13,005 nucleotides of DNA from Verrucomicrobiota bacterium (GTDB lineage Bacteria; Verrucomicrobiota; Verrucomicrobiia; Limisphaerales; UBA11358). Location of the stretch: the NCBI GenBank assembly GCA_021323835.1, contig JAJPKI010000306.1, positions 1 through 13,005 on the forward strand, written 5' to 3'. Shown here piece after piece: positions 1 to 6,840 of this stretch (position 1 is its first letter; the number at the start of each line of letters is the position of its first letter). The notes below the pieces were generated by a model. It saw only the letters and a program-made list of their open reading frames with translations, ran no database searches and was not told the DNA's origin. A program made the position numbers and the translations under genes.

Positions 1-51
1 GAAGTGCGTTTCAACTGCATGAATAAAGGCGATTATTGCAATGCGAGTTAT

Positions 52-103
52 TCACAACGGAGAAAGAATTTTTCCAAATAATGTCGAAATTTATCCGTTG
101 TGA
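52..103. repeat. 10-bp perfect inverted repeat upstream of the kinase gene
   Basis: TCACAACGGA at 52-61 is matched by its exact reverse complement TCCGTTGTGA at 94-103, with a 32-nt A/T-rich spacer between them. The dyad lies 75 bp ahead of the ATG of the kinase-like gene. It could be an operator for a dimeric regulator or the stem of a leader hairpin. No convincing -35/-10 pair was found around it. The rest of 1-177 shows nothing else I can name. Confidence 0.4.
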
Positions 104-177
104 GCAAATTGTTTCTCGCAAGATGTTGCGACAAAACTTTTCAATGCGCTCGCAATGAGCAATAGTGATTCGACGAA

Positions 178-567
178 ATGTTAAAGGTCAAAGACACATT
201 ACGCGCGACGGTGCACGTGACTTTTGATGGACGTGTCATCAAAGCTTATCACGGCCCGAATGCGCGCGAGCGGTTCGACAATGAAACGAAGGTTTTGAAA
301 TTTCTCGAAGAGAAGAAATGCAATTTCGTGCCGCGCCTGCTCGAAGCCAATGCGGAAAAATTGCAAATCATCACCACGAGCTGCGGCCAGCGTGTTCAGC
401 AGATTGACGATGCGCGTGTAAAAGAATTATTCGCTGAATTGGAAAAATTTGGCGTGCGTCATGACGATGCGGATCCGCGGAATATTACTTATCGCTTTTC
501 GGACGGACGCTTTTGTTTGATTGATTTTGAATTTGCCACCATTCTTCCCGAGTCGAAATCGCAATGA
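178..567 (+). CDS. Minimal protein-kinase-like protein (RIO/Bud32-type fold)
   Basis: A 129-residue protein with the catalytic skeleton of the protein-kinase fold and little else. Seen in sequence: a VIK lysine (K22) in an early beta strand, a glutamate in the following helix (E36, F-D-N-E), a catalytic loop H95-D-D97-A-D-P-R-N102 that keeps the D-x4-N spacing, and a metal-binding D116 in IDFE in place of DFG. The glycine-rich loop and the whole substrate-binding C-lobe are absent, as in compact RIO, Bud32 or Kdo-kinase relatives, but it is shorter than all of them. The ATG at 178 has no Shine-Dalgarno motif. The stop overlaps the PP2C start as ATGA, so the two are probably translationally coupled. 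I infer a kinase/phosphatase pair acting on a shared target. Whether it phosphorylates protein, a small molecule or nothing cannot be told from sequence. Confidence 0.75.
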   Translation: MLKVKDTLRATVHVTFDGRVIKAYHGPNARERFDNETKVLKFLEEKKCNFVPRLLEANAEKLQIITTSCGQRVQQIDDARVKELFAELEKFGVRHDDADPRNITYRFSDGRFCLIDFEFATILPESKSQ

Positions 568-1388
568 AACTCTTGCGCAAAAAGAAAATTCCGTCGCTCA
601 AATGGTCCGGCTGGACGGACACGGGCAAAGTGCGCAAGAACAATGAAGATTCATTTCTGGGCGTGCAATTCGACGCGCAAGAGATTCATCGTCTGGGCAA
701 ATTCGGCGAAGCTTCGACAGAGAAAATGGATTTTTGTTTCGCCGTCAGCGACGGGATGGGCGGGATGAAAGCGGGAGAATTTGCCAGCCACATTGCGGTG
801 GAGAAAATCACGACATTGATGCCCAAGTCGTTCAAGCATTCGGCCACGGGCTTGCAGTTGGGATTTGCCGATGTGTTGACAGAATTATTTTCGGAAATTC
901 ATCGCTCGCTGGTTTATGTGGGCAGCAGTTACGAAGAAACGGAAGGAATGCAGACAACGTTGAGCCTCGCGTGGTTCACGCCGGGCTGGATGTATCTCGG
1001 CCACATCGGCGACAGCCGGATTTATCATTTGCCGAAAGGCAAAAAGGAAATCAAGCAGCTCACGCACGACGACACGCACGTCGGCTGGCTGTATCGGCAG
1101 GGACAAATTTCAGAACTCGAAGCGCGATTGCATCCGAGGCGCAATTCATTGCAACGCGCACTCGGCGGGGGAAATCAATTTGTGGACCCGCAAATCAGTT
1201 CCGTTGCGTGGCAGCCGGGGGATATTTTTCTTTTGTGCACGGACGGTTTATTTGAAGGACTTTACGACAGCAGCATTGTGGATTTGTTGCGGATGAAATC
1301 GGAAAATCCGGCGAAGGAATTGGTGGATGCTTCAGTAAAAAATTCTGGTCGCGACAATACGACGGCTCTCGTGATTCAGGCGGTTTAG
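564..1388 (+). CDS. PP2C-family (PPM) serine/threonine protein phosphatase
   Basis: A full-length bacterial PP2C catalytic domain of 274 residues, the usual size for the PrpC/Stp/PphA group. It would dephosphorylate Ser/Thr (or PII-type) phosphoproteins in the cytoplasm using two or three metal ions. The ordered motifs are visible: R24-K-N-N-E-D29 (motif 1), V-S-D63-G-M-G-G (motif 2), G-H-I-G-D150-S-R, L-T-H-D-D, F-L-L-C-T-D227-G-L and G-R-D264-N-T-T near the C-terminus, so all metal-binding aspartates are present. There is no signal peptide or membrane segment, and the basic N-terminus (K-L-L-R-K-K-K) precedes the domain directly. The start ATG overlaps the kinase-like gene by four bases. 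The gene converges on amt, with a 67-bp palindromic element between. The PII gene lies about 1.7 kb away, but a regulatory link to it is only speculation. Confidence 0.95.
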   Translation: MKLLRKKKIPSLKWSGWTDTGKVRKNNEDSFLGVQFDAQEIHRLGKFGEASTEKMDFCFAVSDGMGGMKAGEFASHIAVEKITTLMPKSFKHSATGLQLGFADVLTELFSEIHRSLVYVGSSYEETEGMQTTLSLAWFTPGWMYLGHIGDSRIYHLPKGKKEIKQLTHDDTHVGWLYRQGQISELEARLHPRRNSLQRALGGGNQFVDPQISSVAWQPGDIFLLCTDGLFEGLYDSSIVDLLRMKSENPAKELVDASVKNSGRDNTTALVIQAV

Positions 1389-1393
1389 AATTG

Positions 1394-1460
1394 CGTAGCA
1401 GCCAACGTGAGTTGGCTTGTTTCTTTTCTGAATTAGAGCGGACTTACGTCCGCTGCTACG
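1394..1460. repeat. 67-bp double-hairpin palindromic element (copy A)
   Basis: The outer ends CGTAGCAGC (1394-1402) and GCTGCTACG (1452-1460) are perfect 9-bp inverted repeats. Inside are two hairpins: AGCCAAC/GTTGGCT with loop GTGA (1400-1417), and AGCGGAC/GTCCGCT with loop TTAC (1437-1454). Read outside-in, the two arms are the same sequence except for paired changes in the stem (CA..TG against GG..CC), so pairing is kept. It lies in the 142-bp gap between the convergent PP2C and amt genes. This is the form expected of a dispersed repetitive palindromic (REP/MITE-like) element. Confidence 0.75.
1400..1429 (+). terminator. Possible intrinsic terminator of the kinase-PP2C unit
   Basis: The first hairpin of the 67-bp element (7-bp stem AGCCAAC/GTTGGCT, GTGA loop) is followed on the plus strand by the T-rich run TTGTTTCTTTTC. 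It begins 11 nt after the PP2C stop codon. The tract is interrupted, so termination would be moderate. Confidence 0.4.
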
Positions 1461-1466
1461 ATTCGG

Positions 1467-1506
1467 AAAAAATAAAAAACGGCGGACAACTTTCGTCGTC
1501 CGCCGT
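1467..1506 (-). terminator. Intrinsic terminator of the glnB-amt operon
   Basis: On the minus strand a 9-bp perfect stem ACGGCGGAC/GTCCGCCGT closes a 10-nt loop and is followed by a T run broken by one A (TTTTTTATTTTTT). It lies 24 nt past the amt stop codon. Confidence 0.9.
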
Positions 1507-1530
1507 CTCAGTTCCCCCACTCGTTTAAGG

Positions 1531-3063
1531 TCAGCCGTGATAGCCTTCTTCGCCGTGTTCTGCCACGTCGAGACCGGCCATTTCGACTTCTTCAGTCGGG
1601 CGCAAGCCAACGAACAATTTCGTGATGTAGGCGAGAATGATTGTGCTCGGAATGACGAGCGCAAGCGTCACGCCGACCGCTTTGACCTGTTCCCAAACCA
1701 ATGGTTGAAAAACATGGTCGGTGACGTAAGCTTTCAAATTCGTCGCGAGGTTTGCATTCACTGCATTGCGCGCGAACATACCGGTCATGATGGCGCCCAA
1801 AGTTCCGCCGATGGCGTGAACACCGAAAGTGTCCAACGCATCGTCGTAACCAAGCCAGCCTTTGACTTTATTCACCATGAACCAGCAAATCACGGCAACG
1901 GCGATGCCGATGACAATCGCGCCTTGCGGAGTGACGTAACCGCAAGCAGGAGTGATTGCCACAAGACCGGCGACTGCGCCAGAGCAGAAGCCGAGCACTG
2001 TCGGCTTGCCGCGGAACAACCAGTCGCACATAGGCCACACGAACGAGGCAATCGCCGTCGCGATGGTCGTGGTCGTGAAGGCATTTGCCGCAATCACGTC
2101 GCCGGCGACCGCGCTGCCAGAGTTGAATCCATACCAGCCGACCCAGAGCATTCCGGTGCCGATGTAAGTCAACACAAGGCTATGCGGTGTGAAATTACCT
2201 TTCGGGAAACCAAGTCGCTTGCCGAGAATCAAGCAAAGGACGAGACCGGTGTAACCCGATGTCATATGCACGACGGTTCCACCCGCGAAGTCCATTGCCT
2301 TAATCTTTGCGCCTGCGTTCCATACGCCGTTCATCAAACCGTTGATGCCCCAGACCATGTGGCCTTGCGTGAAATAAACCACGAACATCCATAACGTGAT
2401 GAACACGAAGATGGCTTTGAATTTCATGCGCTCGGCAATGGAGCCAACGATGAGCGCCGGAGTAATGATGGCGAACATCAATTGGAACATGGCCAGCACG
2501 TTTTCCGAAACCCAGTAGGAATAATTTCCGTTGGGAGCGGAAGTGACGTTGTTCATCATCCAGCAAACTTTTGGGTCGCCGACGATGCCTTTAACCCAGT
2601 CTTTGGTCATGTCGCCGGTGCCGCCGAAAATCATTCCGTAGCCGACGAACACCCAGAGGATGGTCACCAGGCCGGTGATGAGGAAGCATTGCGCGAGCAC
2701 GGACAATACGTTTTTGCGGCGAACGAGACCGCCGTAGAACAATGCGAGGCCGGGCAACGTCATGAACAGCACAAGCGCCGTGCTGGTAAGCAACCATGCG
2801 TTATGGCCTGCGCCCGGATAATTAACGGTCGCGCCAGTGCTGTTTTGCAATCCGCTATTGATAATTGGCGAAGTGACAACGACATTGCCATTCGTATCTT
2901 TCAATGGGGCGGTTGGGTCGCCGTTGGAAATGTAAGCTTCGAGTGATTCGAGGCGTTGCTCCGTTGAAGCGGGCGGCGGCGTGTTCGTGCCATCCGCGCG
3001 CGCTGACATCGAAGCGAACGCCGCGGTTGCCATCAAAGCGATTGTTAAAATAATTCGTTTCAT
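1531..3063 (-). CDS. amt: Ammonium transporter (Amt/MEP/Rh family)
   Basis: A 510-residue inner-membrane channel for ammonium uptake. The start at 3063 was chosen because it gives a signal peptide (MKRIILTIAL then A-F-A-S-M-S-A-R-A-D-G); the frame stays open upstream, but that part runs through glnB. About 60 residues of predicted periplasmic sequence follow before the first membrane segment (H-N-A-W-L-L-T-S), longer than in E. coli AmtB. Eleven or so hydrophobic segments follow. Seen family motifs: A-L-F-Y-G-G-L-V-R around 108-115, S-I-A-E-R at 208-212, and the twin pore histidines H266 (T-V-V-H-M-T-S-G) and H416 (F-G-V-H-A-I-G-G). The C-terminal cytoplasmic tail has the conserved G-L-R-x-T-x-E-E-E-like segment where PII docks. 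It lies 37 nt after glnB in the same operon and ends in a strong terminator. Confidence 0.97.
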   Translation of the reverse strand: MKRIILTIALMATAAFASMSARADGTNTPPPASTEQRLESLEAYISNGDPTAPLKDTNGNVVVTSPIINSGLQNSTGATVNYPGAGHNAWLLTSTALVLFMTLPGLALFYGGLVRRKNVLSVLAQCFLITGLVTILWVFVGYGMIFGGTGDMTKDWVKGIVGDPKVCWMMNNVTSAPNGNYSYWVSENVLAMFQLMFAIITPALIVGSIAERMKFKAIFVFITLWMFVVYFTQGHMVWGINGLMNGVWNAGAKIKAMDFAGGTVVHMTSGYTGLVLCLILGKRLGFPKGNFTPHSLVLTYIGTGMLWVGWYGFNSGSAVAGDVIAANAFTTTTIATAIASFVWPMCDWLFRGKPTVLGFCSGAVAGLVAITPACGYVTPQGAIVIGIAVAVICWFMVNKVKGWLGYDDALDTFGVHAIGGTLGAIMTGMFARNAVNANLATNLKAYVTDHVFQPLVWEQVKAVGVTLALVIPSTIILAYITKLFVGLRPTEEVEMAGLDVAEHGEEGYHG

Positions 3064-3100
3064 AATTTTGATTTGATTGAAGTTCAAGTTGGGTTGTGAC

Positions 3101-3439
3101 TTAAACAGCAGATTCGCCTTTCTCCTCGGTGCGGATGCGCACGGCGGTTTCGACGGCGGAAACAAAAACTTTTCCGTCGCCGATTTTGCCGGTCTTGGCG
3201 GATTTGATGATCGCCGCAACCGCCGCGTCGGTTTGCGTGTCGGCGACGACGAGTTCGAGTTTGATTTTCGGCAGGAAGTCCACGGTGTATTCGCTGCCGC
3301 GATAGATTTCGGTGTGGCCCTTCTGACGGCCAAACCCCTTGACTTCAGTGACGGTCATGCCTTCGATGCCGATTTCGCTGAGGGCGTCCTTCACTTCTTC
3401 CAGTTTGAATGGTTTAATAATCGCTTCAATTTTCTTCAT
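3101..3439 (-). CDS. glnB: PII nitrogen-regulatory protein (GlnB/GlnK)
   Basis: A 112-residue PII signal protein, exactly the family length. It senses 2-oxoglutarate and ATP/ADP and, when unmodified, plugs the Amt channel. The start at 3439 gives the canonical N-terminus MKKIEAIIKPFKL; an upstream in-frame extension is non-conserved and was rejected. The T-loop is intact (G-H-T-E-I-Y46-R-G-S-E-Y51-T-V-D-F-L-P-K), including Tyr51, the residue uridylylated in proteobacterial PII proteins. The later G-D-G-K-V-F-V segment and the basic R-I-R-T-E-E end are also present. Because it is co-transcribed with amt it behaves genetically as a GlnK; GlnB and GlnK cannot be separated by sequence alone. A sigma-54-type promoter match lies upstream. 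No Shine-Dalgarno is seen. Confidence 0.96.
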   Translation of the reverse strand: MKKIEAIIKPFKLEEVKDALSEIGIEGMTVTEVKGFGRQKGHTEIYRGSEYTVDFLPKIKLELVVADTQTDAAVAAIIKSAKTGKIGDGKVFVSAVETAVRIRTEEKGESAV

Positions 3440-3498
3440 AGGTTTAATTGTAATTTGTGCCGCGCATTGGCCTGTCAATCCGCGATGCGGACGGCTTA

Positions 3499-3514
3499 AG
3501 CAATGCCAATGCCA
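3499..3514 (-). promoter_or_regulatory. Sigma-54 (RpoN)-type promoter for glnB-amt
   Basis: On the minus strand the 16-mer TGGCATTGGCATTGCT fits the -24/-12 consensus TGGCACG-N4-TTGCW at 10 of 12 defined bases, with the invariant GG and GC exactly 10 nt apart. The predicted start would fall near 3488, leaving a leader of about 50 nt before glnB. The six-base internal repeat (TGGCAT twice) could make this partly fortuitous, but position and target operon are what RpoN control of nitrogen genes predicts. Confidence 0.6.
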
Positions 3515-3517
3515 ATG

Positions 3518-3564
3518 CGAAAATACTTTCGACCAACAATGCAAATCGCCTTTATTTACAAGGC
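3518..3564 (-). promoter_or_regulatory. Two short dyads upstream of the sigma-54-type promoter
   Basis: CGAAA-ATAC-TTTCG (3518-3531) and GCCTT-N7-AAGGC (3548-3564) are perfect inverted repeats just upstream of the -24 element. The second has the 17-bp span typical of NtrC-like enhancer sites but not the TGCACC-N5-GGTGCA consensus. They may be activator sites; this is only positional inference. The rest of the stretch to 3694 shows nothing further. Confidence 0.25.
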
Positions 3565-3694
3565 TTAAATGCGACAAGAAAAGTTCTTCACAATTTTTAT
3601 GAATGGCGCTTCTGTTCTCTTTTGCGCATGGGAAGAAAATTTAACCAGCAACGGAAATTGGTGAATAAACCGGAAATATTCGGTGAAAAAGAAA

Positions 3695-3772
3695 TGGTCG
3701 GAGCGACAGGATTTGAACCTGCGACGTCTTGGTCCCAAACCAAGTGCTCTAGCCAGGCTGAGCTACGCTCCG
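3695..3772 (-). tRNA. tRNA-Pro (anticodon UGG)
   Basis: Read on the minus strand it folds as a full cloverleaf: acceptor stem CGGAGCG/CGCTCCG, D-arm, anticodon stem CTTGG/CCAAG enclosing the loop TTTGGGA (anticodon TGG, proline), T-arm with GGTTCAAATCC, discriminator A and an encoded CCA at 3697-3695. It is followed by a T-rich stretch (TTTCTTTTTC). It sits between the glnB promoter region and ispH and has its own upstream promoter. Confidence 0.97.
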
Positions 3773-3787
3773 ACGACTGAAGTCTGA

Positions 3788-3815
3788 ATTATGAATGATG
3801 AATGGTGAAAGTCAA
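3788..3815 (-). promoter_or_regulatory. Sigma-70-type promoter of the tRNA-Pro gene
   Basis: On the minus strand, -35 TTGACT (3815-3810; 5 of 6) and -10 CATAAT (3793-3788; 5 of 6) are separated by 16 bp. The -10 box ends 15 nt before the mature tRNA 5' end. Confidence 0.6.
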
Positions 3816-3890
3816 TCGAAGCTCGCAAGTTTCAACCCCCGACCTTTTGTGATTGGACGCTCCCAACATTCCTGCTAAATTATTTTTGTC

Positions 3891-5126
3891 ATGTCAACTG
3901 AAGCGCCCGCCGGTCAAAAGAAAATCAACCTTCGCCGTCCCGACATCATGGAAGCGGTGCAGGCTCAAGTGCTGTCACATTATCGCAGCGAACTGGTCGA
4001 AAGTATTCGCGCCAACGGCGGCATGCTTTCATCCGGCGATTTAACCGTCAAACTCGCAAAAGAATTCGGTTTTTGTTACGGCGTTGAACGCGCGATTGAT
4101 TTGGCCTACGCCGCTAAAAAATATTTTTCCGAAGTGTCGCCGCACACGCCGATTTATCTCCTCGGCGAAATCATTCACAACCCCGAAGTCAACGACCAGA
4201 TTGACAAGATGGGCATCAAAATCATTTCGCCAAAACCGACGGATGAGGAATTATCGCAATTGCAATCGGGCGACGCAGTGATTATTCCTGCATTCGGCAC
4301 GGAAGTCGGCACGCGAAAAAAAATTGAGGCCAAAGGCTGTATTCTCGTGGACACAACTTGCGGCGACGTGATGAGCGTTTGGAAACGCGTCCGCCAATAT
4401 TCGAAGGAAAGCGTCACGAGCATCATTCATGGCAAGGCGAAGCATGAGGAAACCAAAGCCACGACTTCGCAAGCGCGCGCTTACGGCAGCGGACATTATC
4501 TCGTCGTCTTCAACCTCGCGGAAACCGATTACGTTTGTAATTACATTTTGAACGGCGGCAACAAGCACGAATTTCTGGAAAAATTCAAAGGCGCGCATTC
4601 CGACGGCTTCGACCCTGATTTGCATTTGCAGGCCGTCGGCGTTGCGAATCAAACAACGATGTTGCGCGGCGAAACGGAAGAAGTTCAGCGCCGTTTCAAA
4701 AACGCGATGATTAAAAAATACGGCGAGCCAAACATCGAAAAGCATTTCCGTTTCTTCGACACGATTTGCGGCGCCACGCAAGACCGACAGGACGCGCTGG
4801 AAAAACTTTTGGTTCAGCCGATGAACCTGCTCATCGTCGTCGGCGGCTACAATTCTTCCAACACGTCGCATCTCGCCGAAATGGGCGAAGCGAAATTACC
4901 GACGTATTTCATCAAGAACGCGGCGAAAATGGAATCGGACAAATTGATTCGCCATTACAATCAACACATTCGCGAAGAAATCGAAACACGCGATTGGCTG
5001 CCGTCCGGCAAAATTACCGTCGGCGTCACCGCCGGCGCCAGCTGCCCGAACAATTTGATTGAAGACACCATTCGCCGGCTGTTTGAATTGCGCGGAATTT
5101 CAGTTCAGGAATTGCTAAAGAATTAA
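3891..5126 (+). CDS. ispH: 4-hydroxy-3-methylbut-2-enyl diphosphate reductase, long type
   Basis: Iron-sulfur enzyme of the last MEP-pathway step, reducing HMBPP to IPP and DMAPP. At 411 residues it belongs to the long (cyanobacterial/plastid-like) IspH group rather than the roughly 315-residue proteobacterial form. The three cluster cysteines are visible: C62 (E-F-G-F-C-Y-G-V), C157 (D-T-T-C-G-D-V) and C293 (D-T-I-C-G-A-T). Substrate-pocket residues include H96 (G-E-I-I-H-N-P), H180 with the following K-H-E-E segment, and the S/N-rich G-G-Y-N-S-S-N-T-S-H loop near 318-326. The C-terminal G-V-T-A-G-A-S-C-P motif is present. The ATG at 3891 lacks a Shine-Dalgarno. A weak -35/-10 pair (TTGGAC 3853-3858, TAAATT 3876-3881, 17-bp gap) may drive it, which would leave only a very short leader. 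dgt follows after 4 nt. Confidence 0.97.
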   Translation: MSTEAPAGQKKINLRRPDIMEAVQAQVLSHYRSELVESIRANGGMLSSGDLTVKLAKEFGFCYGVERAIDLAYAAKKYFSEVSPHTPIYLLGEIIHNPEVNDQIDKMGIKIISPKPTDEELSQLQSGDAVIIPAFGTEVGTRKKIEAKGCILVDTTCGDVMSVWKRVRQYSKESVTSIIHGKAKHEETKATTSQARAYGSGHYLVVFNLAETDYVCNYILNGGNKHEFLEKFKGAHSDGFDPDLHLQAVGVANQTTMLRGETEEVQRRFKNAMIKKYGEPNIEKHFRFFDTICGATQDRQDALEKLLVQPMNLLIVVGGYNSSNTSHLAEMGEAKLPTYFIKNAAKMESDKLIRHYNQHIREEIETRDWLPSGKITVGVTAGASCPNNLIEDTIRRLFELRGISVQELLKN

Positions 5127-5130
5127 TTTC

Positions 5131-6294
5131 ATGCCGCGCACGCGACAAGAACTCGAACAAATCGAACGAAAATCGCTCGCTCCGTTTGCGCAATTTAGCG
5201 GCGACACCCGTGGACGCGAATTTTCCGAACCGCCGCCCGAATGGCGCACACAATATCAGCGTGACCGCGACCGCGTCATTCATTCGCGCGCCTTTCGCCG
5301 GCTCGAATACAAGACACAAGTTTTTCTCAACGGCACCGGCGACCATTTGCGCACGCGGCTCACGCACACGATTGAAGTCGCAGCCATTTCGCGCAACATT
5401 GCCAGCGCGCTGCGACTGAATTCCGATTTGGCGGAAACGATTGCCCTCGCGCATGACCTCGGCCATTCACCGTTCGGTCACAAAGGCGAAACGGTTTTGA
5501 ACCAATTGATGCGCGGTCACGGCGGCTTTGAGCATAACCTCCAAAGCCTGCGCGTTGTCGAAGAACTCGAACAAAAATATCCAAAATTTTCCGGACTGAA
5601 TTTATCGTGGGAAGTGCTTGAAGGCTTGGCGAAACATCAAACCGCGTTTGACCGACCCGGCATCAGCAAAAGTTTCATCGCCAAAAATCCCTCCCTCGAA
5701 GCGCAAATCGCGAATCTTGCGGATGAAATCACTTATTACAGCCACGATTTGGACGACGGTCTCGATTCCGAATTGCTTTCGGAAAAGGAATTGATTCGCA
5801 ACGTCCGCATTTTTGCGCAAGCCGCAAAGCTCGTGAAAAAGGAATTTGGAAATCTCGCCGAAGAATCGCGCCGCTATTTCATCATTCGCACAATTATTGA
5901 CATGCAAATCCGCGACGTGCTGGAAACCAGCGAGAAATTAATTCGCGAAGCCGGCGTCAATTCTGCCGATGATGTTCGGCGATTTCCAAAACCGCTGATT
6001 CAATACAGCGCTGGACGTCGCAAGCTGAACATTGAGTTACGCAAATATCTTTACAAAAATTTGTATTTCAATGAAGTCGTCAACGAGCCGCACATTCGTG
6101 CGAAGCAATTGTTGCGTGATTTGTTCGGCTATTTTGTAAAGCATCCCAAAGAAATCGGCGAGCAGGCGCGCAAACGCATCCGTAAAGACGGCAAGCATCG
6201 CGCGATTTGCGATTACATCGCCGGCATGACCGACCGTTTTGCCATTGCCGAGCATCAAAAATTTTTCGGCAACAAACTTAAATTCGCTCCATAA
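5131..6294 (+). CDS. dgt: Deoxyguanosinetriphosphate triphosphohydrolase-like protein (HD domain)
   Basis: A 387-residue HD-superfamily dNTP triphosphohydrolase, which converts dNTPs to deoxynucleosides and triphosphate and so adjusts nucleotide pools. The length matches the shorter dGTPase-like group common outside enterobacteria. Metal-binding residues can be read: H79 (R-L-T-H-T), H108-D109 (A-H-D-L-G-H-S-P-F-G-H) and D198 (L-A-D-E-I-T-Y). The N-terminal D-R-D-R-V-I-H-S-x-A-F-R-R-L motif (45-58) and the E-H-N-x-Q-S segment (134-139) are family signatures. The ATG at 5131 lies 4 nt after the ispH stop, so re-initiation is likely. Its 3' end overlaps the convergent folK by 17 bp. Substrate preference (dGTP alone or all dNTPs) is not readable from sequence. 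Confidence 0.93.
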   Translation: MPRTRQELEQIERKSLAPFAQFSGDTRGREFSEPPPEWRTQYQRDRDRVIHSRAFRRLEYKTQVFLNGTGDHLRTRLTHTIEVAAISRNIASALRLNSDLAETIALAHDLGHSPFGHKGETVLNQLMRGHGGFEHNLQSLRVVEELEQKYPKFSGLNLSWEVLEGLAKHQTAFDRPGISKSFIAKNPSLEAQIANLADEITYYSHDLDDGLDSELLSEKELIRNVRIFAQAAKLVKKEFGNLAEESRRYFIIRTIIDMQIRDVLETSEKLIREAGVNSADDVRRFPKPLIQYSAGRRKLNIELRKYLYKNLYFNEVVNEPHIRAKQLLRDLFGYFVKHPKEIGEQARKRIRKDGKHRAICDYIAGMTDRFAIAEHQKFFGNKLKFAP

Positions 6295-6796
6295 CTTCGT
6301 CCGTCCGCAATTCCTTCAACAATTGCGAAACGGATTTCGTTTGATTCGGCAAAACTAAATCCGGCGCAATTTCGCACAACGGCTGCAAAACAAATTTTCG
6401 CAAATGCGCGCGCGGATGCGGCAGAATCAATTCCGGCGATTTGCGAATCTCATTTCCAAACGCAATCAAATCCAAATCAAGCGGACGTGGTTCGTTGGGA
6501 ATTTTTTTTGGCCGTCGACCAAATTCTTTTTCCAGTTCGCGTAATTTAATCAGCAAAGATTCGGGCGTCTCTCCTGCCCTTGCCTTCAAACCGACGACGG
6601 CATTAATGAATTCCGGTGAATTGGGCGGACAAAAAACCGGGGATGTTTTCCACAGCGAAGATTTTTGAACCGACTCATCGGAAAAATTTTGCAGTCGCCC
6701 CACCGCGTCGGAAATAATTCTTCGTGAATCGCCGAGGTTTGAACCGAGCGCAATAAATACGAATTCTGAACCTTGAGTTTTGGGATTTGAGTTCAA
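6278..6796 (-). CDS. folK: 2-amino-4-hydroxy-6-hydroxymethyldihydropteridine pyrophosphokinase (HPPK)
   Basis: HPPK transfers pyrophosphate from ATP to 6-hydroxymethyl-dihydropterin in folate synthesis. At 172 residues it is normal in length. Motifs: A-L-G-S-N-L-G-D (16-23), S-P-V-F near 52-55, F-I-N-A-V-V (63-68), E-F-G-R-R (91-95), and the magnesium-binding R-P-L-D107-L-D109-L, then L-P-H-P-R-A-H-L-R-x-F-V-L-x-P-L. The start is TTG at 6796: an in-frame TAG lies six codons upstream and there is no ATG, GTG or other TTG before the conserved beta strand, so this is the best available start. It is the last gene of the hisH-recN-dapA-dapB run, 44 nt after dapB in an A/T-rich gap, and its 3' end overlaps dgt on the other strand. 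Confidence 0.94.
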   Translation of the reverse strand: MNSNPKTQGSEFVFIALGSNLGDSRRIISDAVGRLQNFSDESVQKSSLWKTSPVFCPPNSPEFINAVVGLKARAGETPESLLIKLRELEKEFGRRPKKIPNEPRPLDLDLIAFGNEIRKSPELILPHPRAHLRKFVLQPLCEIAPDLVLPNQTKSVSQLLKELRTDEVMERI

Positions 6797-6840
6797 GCCT
6801 GCTGTAAGCTAACTCAAAATTAAGAATTCAACACTTAAAA

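Noticed and set aside
1537..2394. Long open frame on the plus strand opposite amt
   Set aside because: It is antisense to strongly conserved Amt sequence, is rich in His/Arg/Asp in a way typical of shadow frames, and shows no domain.
3064..3333. 90-residue upstream extension of amt
   Set aside because: It runs through glnB out of frame and lacks any family character; the signal peptide begins at 3063.
3498..3519. Simple (TGCCAA)n microsatellite
   Set aside because: Only about three units; the repeat is better explained as part of the -24/-12 promoter match.
3440..3577. 46-residue upstream extension of glnB
   Set aside because: PII proteins begin at M-K-K-I-E-A; the extension would cover the sigma-54-type promoter.
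6795..6840. Promoter or terminator between dapB and folK
   Set aside because: The 44-bp gap is A/T-rich but holds no hairpin with a T run and no spaced -35/-10 pair.
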